DNA of 64,000 nucleotides from Oxalobacter sp. GTDB lineage: Bacteria; Pseudomonadota; Gammaproteobacteria; Burkholderiales; Burkholderiaceae_D. Shown one piece after another: positions 26,162-36,321 of this stretch. Each line of letters starts with the position of its first letter. Within the stretch, counting starts at the first letter, position 1. Where the stretch lies: positions 17,689 through 81,688 of the forward strand of contig JAHAYL010000036.1 of assembly GCA_018384065.1 (NCBI GenBank), given 5' to 3'. Made by a program: the position numbers and the translations under genes. Below the pieces are notes generated by a model. The model had not been told where the DNA came from. It saw nothing but the letters and a program-made list of their open reading frames with translations, and did not search any database.

Positions 26162-27286
26162 TTAGACAACCATGCTACGGTAAACCGACCGCAGGGTATC
26201 TTCAGTGATAGGGACAGGATTGTTCTTCAGGTTGGGGTGCTGGCTGCCGTGGACCAGCTGTTCAATCTGTCCATCTGTGAGGTTGAATTGGATCAGGTCA
26301 TTCTTTAACCCGATGCGGAATTTCAGTTCGGTGATGGCATCTGCCACTGACTCGACATCTGGGTAACCCATTGCACGTGCAAGCCGCTTCAGCCGCCCAT
26401 CATTGTCAGATTCCGCATTGATTTTCATGAAACGGTCAATCGTCAGTCCACAGGCTTCACCATGGGGCATGTCAAGCATAGCGCCAAGAGGGTAAGAACA
26501 GGCATGGACAGAAGTCGTTCCGGTCAGGGTGAACGCCATACCCGCCGTTAGCGAGGCTTCCGCCATTTTTTCACGGGCAATGGCAGAATTGGGTTCAAAG
26601 CATGCCTGCTCCAGATACCTGACCGCCAGGTTGGCGGCGTGGAAGGCGAACGCATCTGAAATGGGATGATGGTTGGTGTTCCAATAGGCTTCTATCGCAT
26701 GACAGAGGGCATCCATGCCGGTACAGGCAGTGATGTACTTTGGCAGGGTATAGGTCAGCTCTGGATCGACGATTGCAATGGTTGGATAGAAAACGGGGGC
26801 TTTCAACGGCGCCTTGATGCCCTGTGCATGATCCATCAGGACGGTGACACGGGTCACTTCGCTGCCTGTCCCGGCAGTGGTAGGGATTGCAATCAATGGC
26901 AGCTTCCGGACAGGCAGGGAAACCTTACCCTCAAAATAGAGACTCGTCGGGAGCGTGTCGAGGCAGAATGCCGCTGCAGCTTTTGCACAGTCGATGACGC
27001 TGCCACCGCCCAAGGCAATCACAAAGTCGCATTGCTCCTTACGGATCATCTCTGAACATTCATCACATTCGCTGATGTCTGTGTTTGGGGAAACACCGCT
27101 GTAAACCGTACAGACAGTCTTGGGATTTTCTTCCAGCAGGCGTTTGACAAGCCCGTTTTCAATAAAAGAGGATGAGGTGACAAGTATGCCGCGCCTGCCA
27201 CCGATTTTCTGGATCTGTTCGCCCAGACAAGCCAGCATCCCATTGCCGAAATGGATATCAACCGGTTGAATATAATGCCAATCCAT
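26162..27286 (-). CDS. Iron-containing alcohol dehydrogenase 1
   Basis: The 374-residue protein is a group III (Fe-dependent) alcohol dehydrogenase: cofactor motif ALGGGSVIDCAKAAA, then PTTAGTGSEVTRVTVL, and the metal-binding region DALCHAIEAYWNTNHHPISDAFA with HACSYPLGAMLDMPHGEACG, whose histidines bind iron or zinc. Substrate could be butanol-, propanediol- or lactaldehyde-type; not decidable. The reading frame starts with TTG at 27289 but ATG 27286 is natural. A paralogue lies at 52111-53229. Confidence 0.9.
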   Translation of the reverse strand: MDWHYIQPVDIHFGNGMLACLGEQIQKIGGRRGILVTSSSFIENGLVKRLLEENPKTVCTVYSGVSPNTDISECDECSEMIRKEQCDFVIALGGGSVIDCAKAAAAFCLDTLPTSLYFEGKVSLPVRKLPLIAIPTTAGTGSEVTRVTVLMDHAQGIKAPLKAPVFYPTIAIVDPELTYTLPKYITACTGMDALCHAIEAYWNTNHHPISDAFAFHAANLAVRYLEQACFEPNSAIAREKMAEASLTAGMAFTLTGTTSVHACSYPLGAMLDMPHGEACGLTIDRFMKINAESDNDGRLKRLARAMGYPDVESVADAITELKFRIGLKNDLIQFNLTDGQIEQLVHGSQHPNLKNNPVPITEDTLRSVYRSMVV

Positions 27287-27412
27287 CAATGAAAAGTCCT
27301 CTGTTGAAATTCAGACAGTACCTGAAGCCCAGGTTCATATGCCTGTATTCTATTATGCTTCAGCAGATTAAGAATTGACTGCGGTTAAGATATCGATGCA
27401 ACAGACACCATC

Positions 27413-28057
27413 TTAACCGAAGAAGTCTTTTTTCAGGCGCCATGCCTGCCGCAGGTAATCACGTGCTTTCCGTTTTGCCTCAGTGCCATGGTTCATGTTG
27501 GCATCTGCCCGTGGCAGTTCTGATGTGCTGGCAAGCGAACAGGCATCTGCAATGAAGCCTTTGAGGACGGTTTCTGGATCTGACCGCATCCGGGAGCACA
27601 GTTCGAAGAACTCAAGGGGAACCGCAACCGGGACATCCTGGGTTGAAGAAGAGACAAACCGTCCATTCTGTCCAGGAATCAAGCCTTTCGGTGCCAGGAA
27701 ACCTTCTGGATATTTGGCATTACGCCAGCCGATACTGTTGGAATTATGGGTTTCACGGGAGAACTCATAGACATCCAGGTCAAACGCACGGCGCAGTGTC
27801 TGGTCAATATAAGGATCGAAACGGTATCCAATCTTTGTGCGTGATACACCTGAAGATTTCCGCTGGATCAGGCGGGCAAGGCCAATCAACGGAGTACCGT
27901 CTGCCTGCTCTTCAAGCCGTTTCCTGCAGTTTGTTGCATTGGAAATCTCTCCCTGTAAAGTCATTTCCTGACCTTGGTATCTGATGGTCAACTGCGCATC
28001 ATTTCCTGTCACAGAAACTGATACCAGTTCGGAATCATAGAATAGGGTCGGCTTCAC
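27413..28057 (-). CDS. Conserved-looking protein of unknown function
   Basis: I do not recognise this protein. The open frame reaches 28162, but the first 35 residues are unlike a normal start. A GTG at 28057, preceded by GGAG at six bases, gives a 214-residue protein beginning VKPTLFYDSELVSVSV. It is soluble, with a beta-rich N-terminal third (IRYQGQEMTLQGEIS) and a helical remainder. No catalytic motif is evident. It lies between an alcohol dehydrogenase and the divergent hldD gene. Confidence 0.55.
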   Translation of the reverse strand: MKPTLFYDSELVSVSVTGNDAQLTIRYQGQEMTLQGEISNATNCRKRLEEQADGTPLIGLARLIQRKSSGVSRTKIGYRFDPYIDQTLRRAFDLDVYEFSRETHNSNSIGWRNAKYPEGFLAPKGLIPGQNGRFVSSSTQDVPVAVPLEFFELCSRMRSDPETVLKGFIADACSLASTSELPRADANMNHGTEAKRKARDYLRQAWRLKKDFFG

Positions 28058-28277
28058 AGAAATCTCCAAAGTCGGTCGAAAGATATAACAACTTTTCCAT
28101 AACATCCTGAATTTATAGCAAAAACAGGATAACTGCAATGACCGGAAACATAAAACCGGCATGTTCAGGGAGATTCCAAGCAGTCTGATAGGGGCTCCGG
28201 TAGGAACAGCAAGGCGAAAAAGGTAAAATAATTATTTAATCGCCCATATGGGGAAACGGCTTTCAGGAGATGATCGA

Positions 28278-29261
28278 ATGTATATTGTGACAGGTGGGGC
28301 AGGATTCATTGGCAGTGCCATGGTCTGGAAACTGAATCAGATGGGGATTGATGACATCCTTATTGTCGACAATCTGGCATCCACAGAAAAATGGAAAAAC
28401 CTTGTCAACCGGCGGTTTACGGAATACCTCCACCGTGATGTCTTCCAGAAGATGATGGATGAGGACAGGCTGCCTGACCAGATAGAGGGCATCATCCATC
28501 TTGGCGCCTGTTCGTCTACCACAGAAAGGAATGTCGATTTCCTGATGGGCAACAATGTCAATTACAGCAAGACACTCTGCCGGCTTGCAATGGCTAAAGG
28601 CATCCGGTTCATCAATGCAAGCAGTGCAGCTACTTATGGTGCAGGTGAGCAGGGTTTTTCCGACAGTATTGAAACAGCGCTCAGACTCAAACCATTGAAT
28701 GCCTATGGCTGGTCCAAACAGCTGTTTGACCTATGGGCAATCCGTGAAAACCGGATCAACAGCATTGCAAGCGTCAAGTTCTTCAATGTCTATGGTCCCA
28801 ATGAGTACCATAAAGGCGATATGCGGAGCGTCATCTGTAAGGTCTTCGCTGATATCCGGAATGGCCTGCCTATCCGCCTCTTCAAGTCTGACCATCCTGA
28901 CTACGGAGATGGGGAATCATTGCGTGACTTTGTTTATGTCAAGGACTGTGTCAATGTGCTCTGGTGGCTGCTTGAGCATCCTGATGTCAATGGCATCCTG
29001 AACATCGGTTCCGGCAAGGCCCGTTCCTGGAATGACCTTGCGAAAGCGGTTTATGCAGCGATGGAACTGCCGGTCAATATCGAATATTTCGAGATGCCGG
29101 CATCCCTGAAAGGCAAGTACCAGTATTTCACGGAAGCCGTCATGGACTGGAAAGCAAAGGCCGGCTGCGATGTGCAGTTCCATTCACTGGAAGAAGGCGT
29201 TGCCGATTATGTCAGGAACTATATGATGCAGGATGACCCGCATCTGGAACAGATTGCCTGA
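28278..29261 (+). CDS. hldD: ADP-L-glycero-D-manno-heptose 6-epimerase
   Basis: HldD (RfaD) makes the ADP-heptose used for the inner core of lipopolysaccharide. The 327-residue extended SDR starts MYIVTGGAGFIGSAM (NAD-binding glycine motif), has GACSSTT, the catalytic YGWSK, and the epimerase-specific RLFKSDHPDYGDGESLRDFV region. AGGAG seven bases before ATG 28278 fixes the start; the frame upstream to 28248 is probably not translated. The gene stands apart from other LPS genes. Confidence 0.95.
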   Translation: MYIVTGGAGFIGSAMVWKLNQMGIDDILIVDNLASTEKWKNLVNRRFTEYLHRDVFQKMMDEDRLPDQIEGIIHLGACSSTTERNVDFLMGNNVNYSKTLCRLAMAKGIRFINASSAATYGAGEQGFSDSIETALRLKPLNAYGWSKQLFDLWAIRENRINSIASVKFFNVYGPNEYHKGDMRSVICKVFADIRNGLPIRLFKSDHPDYGDGESLRDFVYVKDCVNVLWWLLEHPDVNGILNIGSGKARSWNDLAKAVYAAMELPVNIEYFEMPASLKGKYQYFTEAVMDWKAKAGCDVQFHSLEEGVADYVRNYMMQDDPHLEQIA

Positions 29262-29324
29262 GGTTCCTGTCTGGCAGATTGCTGTATCACTGACTGACCA
29301 TACCTGAAACAGGAGGGTGTCCTT

Positions 29325-30221
29325 GTGAAGAAGAACCTGCTTGAGGCAATGCGTATCTTTGTGAACATTGTCGAGACAGGAAGCCTCGCCAAGGCAGCTG
29401 AACGCCTTTCACTGCACCGTCCTGCGGTCACACTGGCATTGCAGCAGCTTGAACAGGCATTGGATGTCAGGCTGCTACACCGGACAACCCGGAAATTGGA
29501 CCTATCCCCTGAAGGTAGGACTTTCTATCACCGTTGCAAGTCAATCCTGTCAGAGATTGATGAGACTTTCGACAGCTTCAAGGAAACAGACAGGTTGCAT
29601 GGCACCATGCGTGTCGACCTGCCGGTTGTGCTTGCCAACAGCCTGGTTGTCCCGGCACTGCCATCGTTCTGTGAGCAGCATCCAGACCTGCAGCTGGTAC
29701 TGACCAGCACTGACCGCCTGACGGACCTGGTTGCTGAAGGACTGGACTGTACGGTGCGTATCGGTGAGTTGGGCAATCTGGATTATGTTGCACGCCCATT
29801 GGGGTATGTCGAAATGGTGACCTGTGCCAGTCCGGTCTACCTGGCAGGTCACACCCCTTTACAGCAGGTCAGTGACCTGAATCAGCATGACATCGTCAAT
29901 TTTTTCAATTCGCAGAACCGTCAGTTGATGGACTGGCAGTTCGAAAATGATGGACAGAAAGCGAAATATCAGTTCCCTTCCAAGATGCTTGTCGATGATT
30001 CTGATGTACTGCTGTCAGCGGCATTGGCTGGATTAGGCATCGTCCAGGGGCTGAGACTGTCTTTCCAACCCTATCTGGCTGATGGCAGGCTCATCGAGGT
30101 CCTGCCACAGTTCCCGGTTCCATCCAAAAAAGTCTCATTGCTTTACCCCTATCATCAGCATCCTCCCAGGAAAGTCCGGATCCTTGGCGACTGGCTCGAA
30201 GAATTATTACAGAATAAATAA
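29325..30221 (+). CDS. LysR-family transcriptional regulator
   Basis: A 298-residue LysR protein: N-terminal winged helix (AMRIFVNIVETGSLAKAAERL...RPAVTLALQQLEQAL, then RLLHRTTRKLDLSPEG) and a substrate-binding domain of the CrgA/aldehyde-reductase-regulator type (GTMRVDLPVVLANSLVVPALPSF). Start is GTG with GGAGG upstream. It precedes, on the same strand, an SDR, an old yellow enzyme and an alpha/beta hydrolase, which it may control; LysR regulators are often divergent from targets, so this is tentative. Confidence 0.9.
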   Translation: MKKNLLEAMRIFVNIVETGSLAKAAERLSLHRPAVTLALQQLEQALDVRLLHRTTRKLDLSPEGRTFYHRCKSILSEIDETFDSFKETDRLHGTMRVDLPVVLANSLVVPALPSFCEQHPDLQLVLTSTDRLTDLVAEGLDCTVRIGELGNLDYVARPLGYVEMVTCASPVYLAGHTPLQQVSDLNQHDIVNFFNSQNRQLMDWQFENDGQKAKYQFPSKMLVDDSDVLLSAALAGLGIVQGLRLSFQPYLADGRLIEVLPQFPVPSKKVSLLYPYHQHPPRKVRILGDWLEELLQNK

Positions 30222-30310
30222 TTCTTGATAAATAAAATTGATATTTTTATTAACAATAGAAATTACTAGACTATCTTCCATTAATAACCAAACCTGAATG
30301 GAGGATGAAG

Positions 30311-31063
30311 ATGGACTTGGGACTTTCTGGAAAAAATGCATTGGTCACTGGGGCAAGCCAGGGATTGGGACGTGCCATTGCCAAGACACTGGCGATGGAA
30401 GGGGTGAGAGTTTTTGCAACCGCCCGCAATGCGGGACTGCTGGATAGCCTGACAGAGGAAATCGTCAGTGAAGGTGGTATCAGACCTGTGACGTACCTCT
30501 GTGATTTCATGAGGTCCGATGCGCCTGAAGAGATTGCCCAGAAAGCATTGAAGGCATTGGGTAGCATTGATATCCTGATCAACAATGCTGGTGGCAGCCG
30601 TCCCATGGCAATCAATGCGCCGGAATCCGAATGGATTGAGGGAATGACCCTGAATTTCGACCGTCATCGGCAATTGACCCAGCAGCTCCTGGATCATTTT
30701 ATTGAGCGCAGGACGGGATCCATTGTGAACCTGTCTGGCAATCTGGAACCTGAGGAAGTCAATGCCGCAATGGTGGCGAAGGCTGGATTGGTCGTCTGGG
30801 CGAAAGGCCTGTCTGAGCAGGTGGGGCAATATGGCATCCGCGTGAACTGTGTCCAGCCGGGACTGATTGACACAGCGCAGATCCGGCGTCTGTATCCCGG
30901 TGACGCCCGTAAGCAGTTTGCTGAACGTGAGATTGCGATGCGGGATTTCGGCGAAGCCCAGGATGTTGCCAATGCAGTCGTGTTCCTTGCCTCCCCAGCA
31001 GCGAAATACATCACGGGCACTACAGTGACAGTTGACGGTGGCATGCGCCGGTATTCTTTCTGA
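30311..31063 (+). CDS. SDR-family oxidoreductase
   Basis: From ATG 30311 the protein has 250 residues with the classical SDR pattern: NALVTGASQGLGRAIAKTLA, NNAGG, a serine in IVNLSG, and C-terminal FLASPAAKYITGTTVTVDGG. The position of the usual catalytic Y-x-x-x-K is occupied by VAKAGLVVWAK (no tyrosine is visible), so activity may be altered. GGAGG precedes the ATG by six bases; the earlier ATG 30305 is too near that site. Confidence 0.85.
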   Translation: MDLGLSGKNALVTGASQGLGRAIAKTLAMEGVRVFATARNAGLLDSLTEEIVSEGGIRPVTYLCDFMRSDAPEEIAQKALKALGSIDILINNAGGSRPMAINAPESEWIEGMTLNFDRHRQLTQQLLDHFIERRTGSIVNLSGNLEPEEVNAAMVAKAGLVVWAKGLSEQVGQYGIRVNCVQPGLIDTAQIRRLYPGDARKQFAEREIAMRDFGEAQDVANAVVFLASPAAKYITGTTVTVDGGMRRYSF

Positions 31064-31172
31064 ATACATTCATATCAGGAAGAGGGAGCAGGATGGCCTG
31101 TCTGGTCTCCTTGATTCTCCTTCCTGAGATTGAGTCTTCCTGACAGCGTTTACGGGATAAAGGGAGCAATCC

Positions 31173-32186
31173 ATGAAAAAACTGTTTGAGCCAGCCAGGC
31201 TTGGCAACCTGACGTTGAAGAACCGCCTTGTCCGTTCTGCCACATGGGAAGGTCTCGCACAGCCGGATGGTGGCATCAAGGATGAAACATACACAATCTA
31301 CCGGGAACTGGCGGAAGGTGGTGTTGGTGCAATCATCACCGGTTTCACCAGCGTTGCTGACAATGACCATTATTTCGGCGGGATGATGCGGCTTTCCCGT
31401 GATGACCTGATTCCCCAGTACAGGAAATTGACTGAACTGATCCATCAGGCGGGCTGTCCTGTCATTGCCCAGCTTGCATTGGGGGGATTCTATCGGGGAA
31501 ACGGACTCGTTGAGCCAGACGGGATGTCAGTGGATGAAATCCAGGAAGTGGTTGGTCTTTTTGCCGATGCAGCACGCCGTGCCAAGGAGGCAGGCTTTGA
31601 CGGCGTACAGATCCATGCCGCGCATTTTTTCTTTCTGAGCCGTTTCATCAGTCCTGCGGTCAATCACCGTACTGACGGTTATGGTGGGTCGACAGAAAAA
31701 CGCATCCGTATCCTGCTGGATATCCTGAAGGCTGTCCGCCATGCTGGACCAGGGCTTCATCTGACAGCCAAAGTCAACAGCAATGACTTCACCCAGGGCG
31801 GTCTGGAAGAGCTGGAAAGCTTGGCTGTCTGCAAAGCGCTTGCCGAAGCAGGCATCGATTCCATCGAGGTCAGCGGCAACGGTACATCGGTGCAGGGAAT
31901 CCGTGCCGGTATCAATGAAGGGTACTTCGCGGAGTTTGCGTCAGGGCTTGCAGGGCAGGTTGACATCCCGGTGATTGCTGTCGGGGGCTGGCGCAGCGTC
32001 AGATGCATGGAATCAGTGTTGAATGATACAGGAATCGCATTCCTGTCGCTTTCCCGTCCGTTGGTCAGGGAACCTGACCTGCCAAGGAAAATGCAGTATG
32101 GTGAAAGTACCGTATCCCAATGTGTTTCCTGCAATGCCTGTTATATGACACCATCCCATCGGTGCATCTGGCTTTCTGTCGAATAG
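31173..32186 (+). CDS. Old yellow enzyme-type NADH:flavin oxidoreductase
   Basis: The 337-residue FMN enzyme has FEPARLGNLTLKNRLVRSAT, the QLALGG strand, HAAHFFFLSRFISPAVNHRTDGYGGS (the family active-site segment), and AVGGWRS with LSLSRPLVREPDLP. The end carries four cysteines (SQCVSCNACYM), recalling the Fe-S-binding linker of longer enoate reductases, though the extra FAD/NAD domain is missing. Such enzymes reduce activated alkenes. It is the second of three enzyme genes after the LysR regulator. Confidence 0.88.
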   Translation: MKKLFEPARLGNLTLKNRLVRSATWEGLAQPDGGIKDETYTIYRELAEGGVGAIITGFTSVADNDHYFGGMMRLSRDDLIPQYRKLTELIHQAGCPVIAQLALGGFYRGNGLVEPDGMSVDEIQEVVGLFADAARRAKEAGFDGVQIHAAHFFFLSRFISPAVNHRTDGYGGSTEKRIRILLDILKAVRHAGPGLHLTAKVNSNDFTQGGLEELESLAVCKALAEAGIDSIEVSGNGTSVQGIRAGINEGYFAEFASGLAGQVDIPVIAVGGWRSVRCMESVLNDTGIAFLSLSRPLVREPDLPRKMQYGESTVSQCVSCNACYMTPSHRCIWLSVE

Positions 32187-32195
32187 GGCGCTGTG

Positions 32196-33092
32196 ATGAA
32201 AGCTTGTCATGTAGCGACAGAACGAGGCATTGTGCTTGATGGTGTCTTGTTCCAATCTGGACAGCAGACCGATACCATCGTGATTGCCATCACAGGCATC
32301 CATGGGAATTTTTATTCCAATCCGTTTTACTACAACATCGGCTATACGCTGAACAGGAGTGGTATCGATTTCCTTTATGCACAGACCAACGACGCTTTCG
32401 ACAGGATGCAGACAGACAATGTTGTGACAGGCAGGAAAGAATGGATTGGATCTTGGAACGAACGGTTCGCCTATACAGATGAAGATATCGGTGCGTACAT
32501 CGGCTATGCTGAAAAAGCTGGGTACAGCCATATCATCCTTACGGGGCATTCATTGGGCGCAAACAAGGTGATTTATTATCTTGCCCATAACCATGACCCA
32601 AGGATTGCTCATTTCCTGCTGCTCAGCCCTGCGGATCTTGACTATATGATGTCGGGTGTTTCAGAGCAGGAGAAGCGTTTGGTCCGCAGGCAGGTTGAAC
32701 AGGGATACGGGAATGAAATGCTGCCTTTCCCATTCATGGGATGGGTGTCATGCATTGCCTATACTGCCTGGGACTGGCTTTTTTCCGGGCTTCTCAACAA
32801 TGTATCCACCGAACCGGATGCAGACTTTACCCAATGCTCGCATATCACGCATACAGGAGCATTGCTGATCGGTACCTATGACACCTTCACCGATGGTGAT
32901 CCTGCGGGTTTCCTGCAGAATATCAATGACCATATGCCGACCGCTACAGAGAACAGGCTGATTTTCATTGAGAAGACAGGACACACCTATCAGATGAAAC
33001 ATCAGGAGGTCGCTGACCGTATCTTGGACCTTGTCCTGGATTGGCAGAAACAGAAGGGGACTGATGGATCCACCAGTTCCCCTGTCATATGA
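32196..33092 (+). CDS. Alpha/beta hydrolase
   Basis: The roughly 298-residue protein has the serine nucleophile elbow GHSLGANK in the middle (about residue 115), an early strand IVIAITGIHGNF, and a late histidine in EKTGHTYQMKHQEVAD, forming a probable Ser-Asp-His triad. It resembles DUF1749/serine-aminopeptidase-like hydrolases. No signal peptide is seen. It follows the flavin oxidoreductase by 9 bp from ATG 32196, implying co-transcription. Substrate unknown. Confidence 0.82.
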   Translation: MKACHVATERGIVLDGVLFQSGQQTDTIVIAITGIHGNFYSNPFYYNIGYTLNRSGIDFLYAQTNDAFDRMQTDNVVTGRKEWIGSWNERFAYTDEDIGAYIGYAEKAGYSHIILTGHSLGANKVIYYLAHNHDPRIAHFLLLSPADLDYMMSGVSEQEKRLVRRQVEQGYGNEMLPFPFMGWVSCIAYTAWDWLFSGLLNNVSTEPDADFTQCSHITHTGALLIGTYDTFTDGDPAGFLQNINDHMPTATENRLIFIEKTGHTYQMKHQEVADRILDLVLDWQKQKGTDGSTSSPVI

Positions 33093-33117
33093 GATATATA
33101 TTATGTTTCTGATGCGC

Positions 33118-34476
33118 TTATTCTTCGTCTTTCTTCTTTGCCCAGTATTCCTTGGTAATCTGGAACAGGATAGGGGAAAGCAGCAACAGGGCAATCAGGT
33201 TGGGGATTGCCATCAGGGCATTCAACAGGTCAGCGAGGGACCACAAAGCCTCAAGGTTGACAAACGGGAAAGTGCCAAACGGGACAATCAGCACCCAGAT
33301 AATCCGGAACCACTTGATGGACCTGACACCGAAAAGGTACTGGGTGCATTTCTCACTGTACAGGCTCCAGCCGATGATGGTTGTCAGTGCAAAAAGGACA
33401 AGTCCGATACTGACGATATACTGTCCAAAACCCGGCAGGGCGTTTTCAAAAGCGGTCACAGACATGGCCGCCCCGTTATGACCGCTTTTCCAGGCACCGG
33501 TGATGACAATCGACAGGCCAGTGATGGAGCAGATGACGATGGTGTCAAGGAAAACCCCCAGCATGGCAATGACCCCTTGCTGCTGGGGACTGTCTGTCTG
33601 GGCAGTCGCATGGGCGATAGGAGAGGAACCCATACCGGCTTCGTTGGAGAAGATGCCTCGTGCAATCCCGTATCGGATGGCACTCCAGACTGTGGCGCCA
33701 AGGAAACCGCCTGATGCGGCTTGGGAAGTGAATGCGCTTTTAATGATTACTCCGATGGCGGCAGGGACTTCGGTGATGTTGAGGACCAGGATCAGTACGC
33801 CTGCCAGGAAATAGGCGATTGCCATAAACGGGACAAGGCGTCCGGCAAATTCCCCGATACGTTTGATGCCGCCGATCAAGACCAGTCCCACAATAACCAT
33901 GACGACAATGCCGGAAATCATCGGATTGATCTGGAAAGTATGTTCAAGCGCCTGCCCGATGGAATTGGATTGGACGGTATTGCCGATGCCGGCACCTGCA
34001 AGCATCCCGAAGAGGGCGAACAGGAAAGCCAGCCATTTCCAACGTTCCCCCAGGCCTTTCCGGATATAGAACATCGGACCACCGATATAGTTGCCGTTCG
34101 GGTCCTTTTCACGGAACAGGACAGCCAGTGCGGCTTCAGAATAGCTGGTCGCCATGCCGATGATGGCAACCACCCACATCCAGAAAAGGGCACCGGGACC
34201 GCCCAGGTAGATTGCGGTTGCCACACCGGCGATGTTGCCTGTCCCCACAGCAGCGGACATTGAAGTCATCAGGGCATTGAAAGGGGAAAGGTCACCGGCC
34301 TTGTCGCTTTTTTTCCTTCCACGCAGCAGCATCTTGAACGCATGGAAAATATTGCGCTGCATGATGAAACGGTAACCGATTGAGAGGAAAAGACCTGTCC
34401 CCGCAAGCAAGGGTAAAAGGATAGGACCGCTGACAATGGTGTTCAGCTGCTGAATGATCTGTTGGAATAATTCCAT
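33118..34476 (-). CDS. Sodium:alanine/glycine symporter (AGCS family)
   Basis: From ATG 34476 the 452-residue membrane protein has the AGCS hallmarks: NALMTSMSAAVGTGNIAGVATAI, WMWVVAIIGMATSYSEAALAVLFR, GGPMFYIRKGLGERWKWLA, and FSNEAGMGSSPIAHATAQT. About ten to eleven helices. It imports D/L-alanine or glycine with Na+. The frame extends to 34521 but those extra residues are not family-like. It ends with a lysine- and glutamate-rich tail. Confidence 0.92.
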   Translation of the reverse strand: MELFQQIIQQLNTIVSGPILLPLLAGTGLFLSIGYRFIMQRNIFHAFKMLLRGRKKSDKAGDLSPFNALMTSMSAAVGTGNIAGVATAIYLGGPGALFWMWVVAIIGMATSYSEAALAVLFREKDPNGNYIGGPMFYIRKGLGERWKWLAFLFALFGMLAGAGIGNTVQSNSIGQALEHTFQINPMISGIVVMVIVGLVLIGGIKRIGEFAGRLVPFMAIAYFLAGVLILVLNITEVPAAIGVIIKSAFTSQAASGGFLGATVWSAIRYGIARGIFSNEAGMGSSPIAHATAQTDSPQQQGVIAMLGVFLDTIVICSITGLSIVITGAWKSGHNGAAMSVTAFENALPGFGQYIVSIGLVLFALTTIIGWSLYSEKCTQYLFGVRSIKWFRIIWVLIVPFGTFPFVNLEALWSLADLLNALMAIPNLIALLLLSPILFQITKEYWAKKKDEE

Positions 34477-34609
34477 TCTGAAAAATCCTGCGTTGCATGG
34501 TACAGGGCAGGCCTGTTCCACGCACCTTTATACTGATTCCTAGGCGAAATATTGAAATATACAGAAAAATTGAAGACAGGAAAAGCAAAAAGCCCAATAA
34601 ATTCAGGGG

Positions 34610-36157
34610 TCAGGCATCTGATGGCTCAATCCGTGTGATTTTGACGGTTTCAATACGCTGGTCAACCATCTGCACCACCTCAAAGCGGAAACCATGATAT
34701 TCAAAAGCCTGTCCAACAACCGGAACAGTTCCCAAGTGGTCCAGGATCAGACCGTTCAAGGTTGAATATTCCTGGCTGCCGTCCACTAGACCGTCGGTCT
34801 CCAAAGCATGTTCAATGCTGTACAGGTCTGTCGAACCATCGATTTCCCAGGTCCCGTCACTGATTTCCTTGATTTTAAGGGAATCATCCTCATCCGGGAA
34901 ATCACCGGCGATGACTTCAAGTACATCAATATGCGTGACCAATCCCTCAATAGAGCCGTATTCATCAACAACCAATCCTACCTGCCCACGTTTAGACTTG
35001 AACAGGTCAATCGCCTGAAGGACTTCAACCGATTCAGGGATTACCACGGCATCGTGGATGCTGTCAGGCTGGATTTTTCCATAGAGATGGAGGTCATCGA
35101 TGATATTCTGTGCTTTCGCAATGCCCTTGACGCTGTCCAGTTTTCCATCACAGACAGGGTAGTAGCTGTGGGAGATTTTCCTGAGCTGGTCCAAGAGGAG
35201 CTCAGGTTTTTTTGTCATATCCACCCAGACAATATCGTGCCTGGGGGTCATGATGGAGCGGATGGTCCTTTCGCCAAGTGTCAGGACACCGGATACCATG
35301 TCACGCTCTTTCTCTCCAAATGCCGACCTGTCTTCAATGATTGATTGAGCTTCAGGGGACAGTTCGGCAACCTCAGATTTGCCACCCAACAGGAAAAGGA
35401 CAGCATTGGCAGTCCGCTCCCTGAGCGGGATTTTTGCCATCTGCTTTTTCATCTTGTACTGGCCGACCTGATTGAAGAACTCAATCATGACGGAGAAACC
35501 GATGGCTGCATACAGGTAACCTTTCGGAATCTCGAAGCTGAAGCTTTCGGCAATCAGGGAAACACCAATCATCAGAAGGAAAGCCAGGCACAGGATGACG
35601 ACCGTCTTATGGGCGTTGACGAAATCAGTGATTGGCTTCTGCATCCACATCATGATGATGACGGCGATGACAATGGCTGCCATCATCACAGGCAGGTGGG
35701 ATGCGATACCGACAGCTGTGACAACAGAGTCCAAGGAGAAGACAATATCCAGCACGATGATCTGTGCAACAACAACCCAGAAACCGGGAACGACTTTCTT
35801 CTGGGTGCTCTCGTGGTGGACAGTACCCTCAAGACGCTCATGCAATTCAGATGTCGCCTTGTAAAGCAGGAAACCGCCTCCGATGAAGAGGATGATGTCC
35901 CTGCCTGAGAACGGGTGTGAAAAAAGGGTGAAAAGGGGTTGGGTCAATGTGACCAACCATGACAGGGTGCACAGCATGGCAATCCGGACAAACATTGCCA
36001 TACCAAGCCCTGTGACACGGGCTTTGTTCTGTTGGTGTTTAGGAAGCTTGCCTGCCAGAATTGCAATGAACACCAGGTTATCAATCCCCAAGACGATTTC
36101 CAGGATGGTCAGGGTAACCAGTGAAATCCATGCAGCGGGGTCAAATAGCCATTCCAT
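34610..36157 (-). CDS. TerC-CBS-CorC membrane protein 1 (YegH/YoaE-like)
   Basis: The 515-residue protein fuses an N-terminal TerC integral membrane domain (EIVLGIDNLVFIAILAGKLP, VLDIVFSLDSVVTAVGIA, about seven helices), a CBS pair (IMTPRHDIVWVDM; GLVVDEYGSIEGLVTHIDVLEVIAG) and a CorC_HlyC C-terminal domain (YSTLNGLILDHLGTVPVVGQAF). TerC proteins with conserved acidic residues in the membrane are tied to metal (manganese, tellurite-associated) export; exact ion unknown. A near copy lies directly upstream at 36322-37881. Confidence 0.92.
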   Translation of the reverse strand: MEWLFDPAAWISLVTLTILEIVLGIDNLVFIAILAGKLPKHQQNKARVTGLGMAMFVRIAMLCTLSWLVTLTQPLFTLFSHPFSGRDIILFIGGGFLLYKATSELHERLEGTVHHESTQKKVVPGFWVVVAQIIVLDIVFSLDSVVTAVGIASHLPVMMAAIVIAVIIMMWMQKPITDFVNAHKTVVILCLAFLLMIGVSLIAESFSFEIPKGYLYAAIGFSVMIEFFNQVGQYKMKKQMAKIPLRERTANAVLFLLGGKSEVAELSPEAQSIIEDRSAFGEKERDMVSGVLTLGERTIRSIMTPRHDIVWVDMTKKPELLLDQLRKISHSYYPVCDGKLDSVKGIAKAQNIIDDLHLYGKIQPDSIHDAVVIPESVEVLQAIDLFKSKRGQVGLVVDEYGSIEGLVTHIDVLEVIAGDFPDEDDSLKIKEISDGTWEIDGSTDLYSIEHALETDGLVDGSQEYSTLNGLILDHLGTVPVVGQAFEYHGFRFEVVQMVDQRIETVKITRIEPSDA

Positions 36158-36321
36158 AAATGTGTTTCATGAGTTATTGACTTTGCAATTATCGCAAAAA
36201 AGTGGATGGTGCAATAATACCGGCAGCTGAATCCTGCACAATACGATGCTTGAGAACAGGATTGGACTGGCTGGTCTTGCCAGGACATTGGATGTTCCAG
36301 CATAGGTGATTGAATCAGGAT

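Noticed and set aside
33031..33714. Plus-strand frame over the alanine symporter gene
   Set aside because: It overlaps a clearly recognised AGCS transporter on the minus strand and has no family resemblance.
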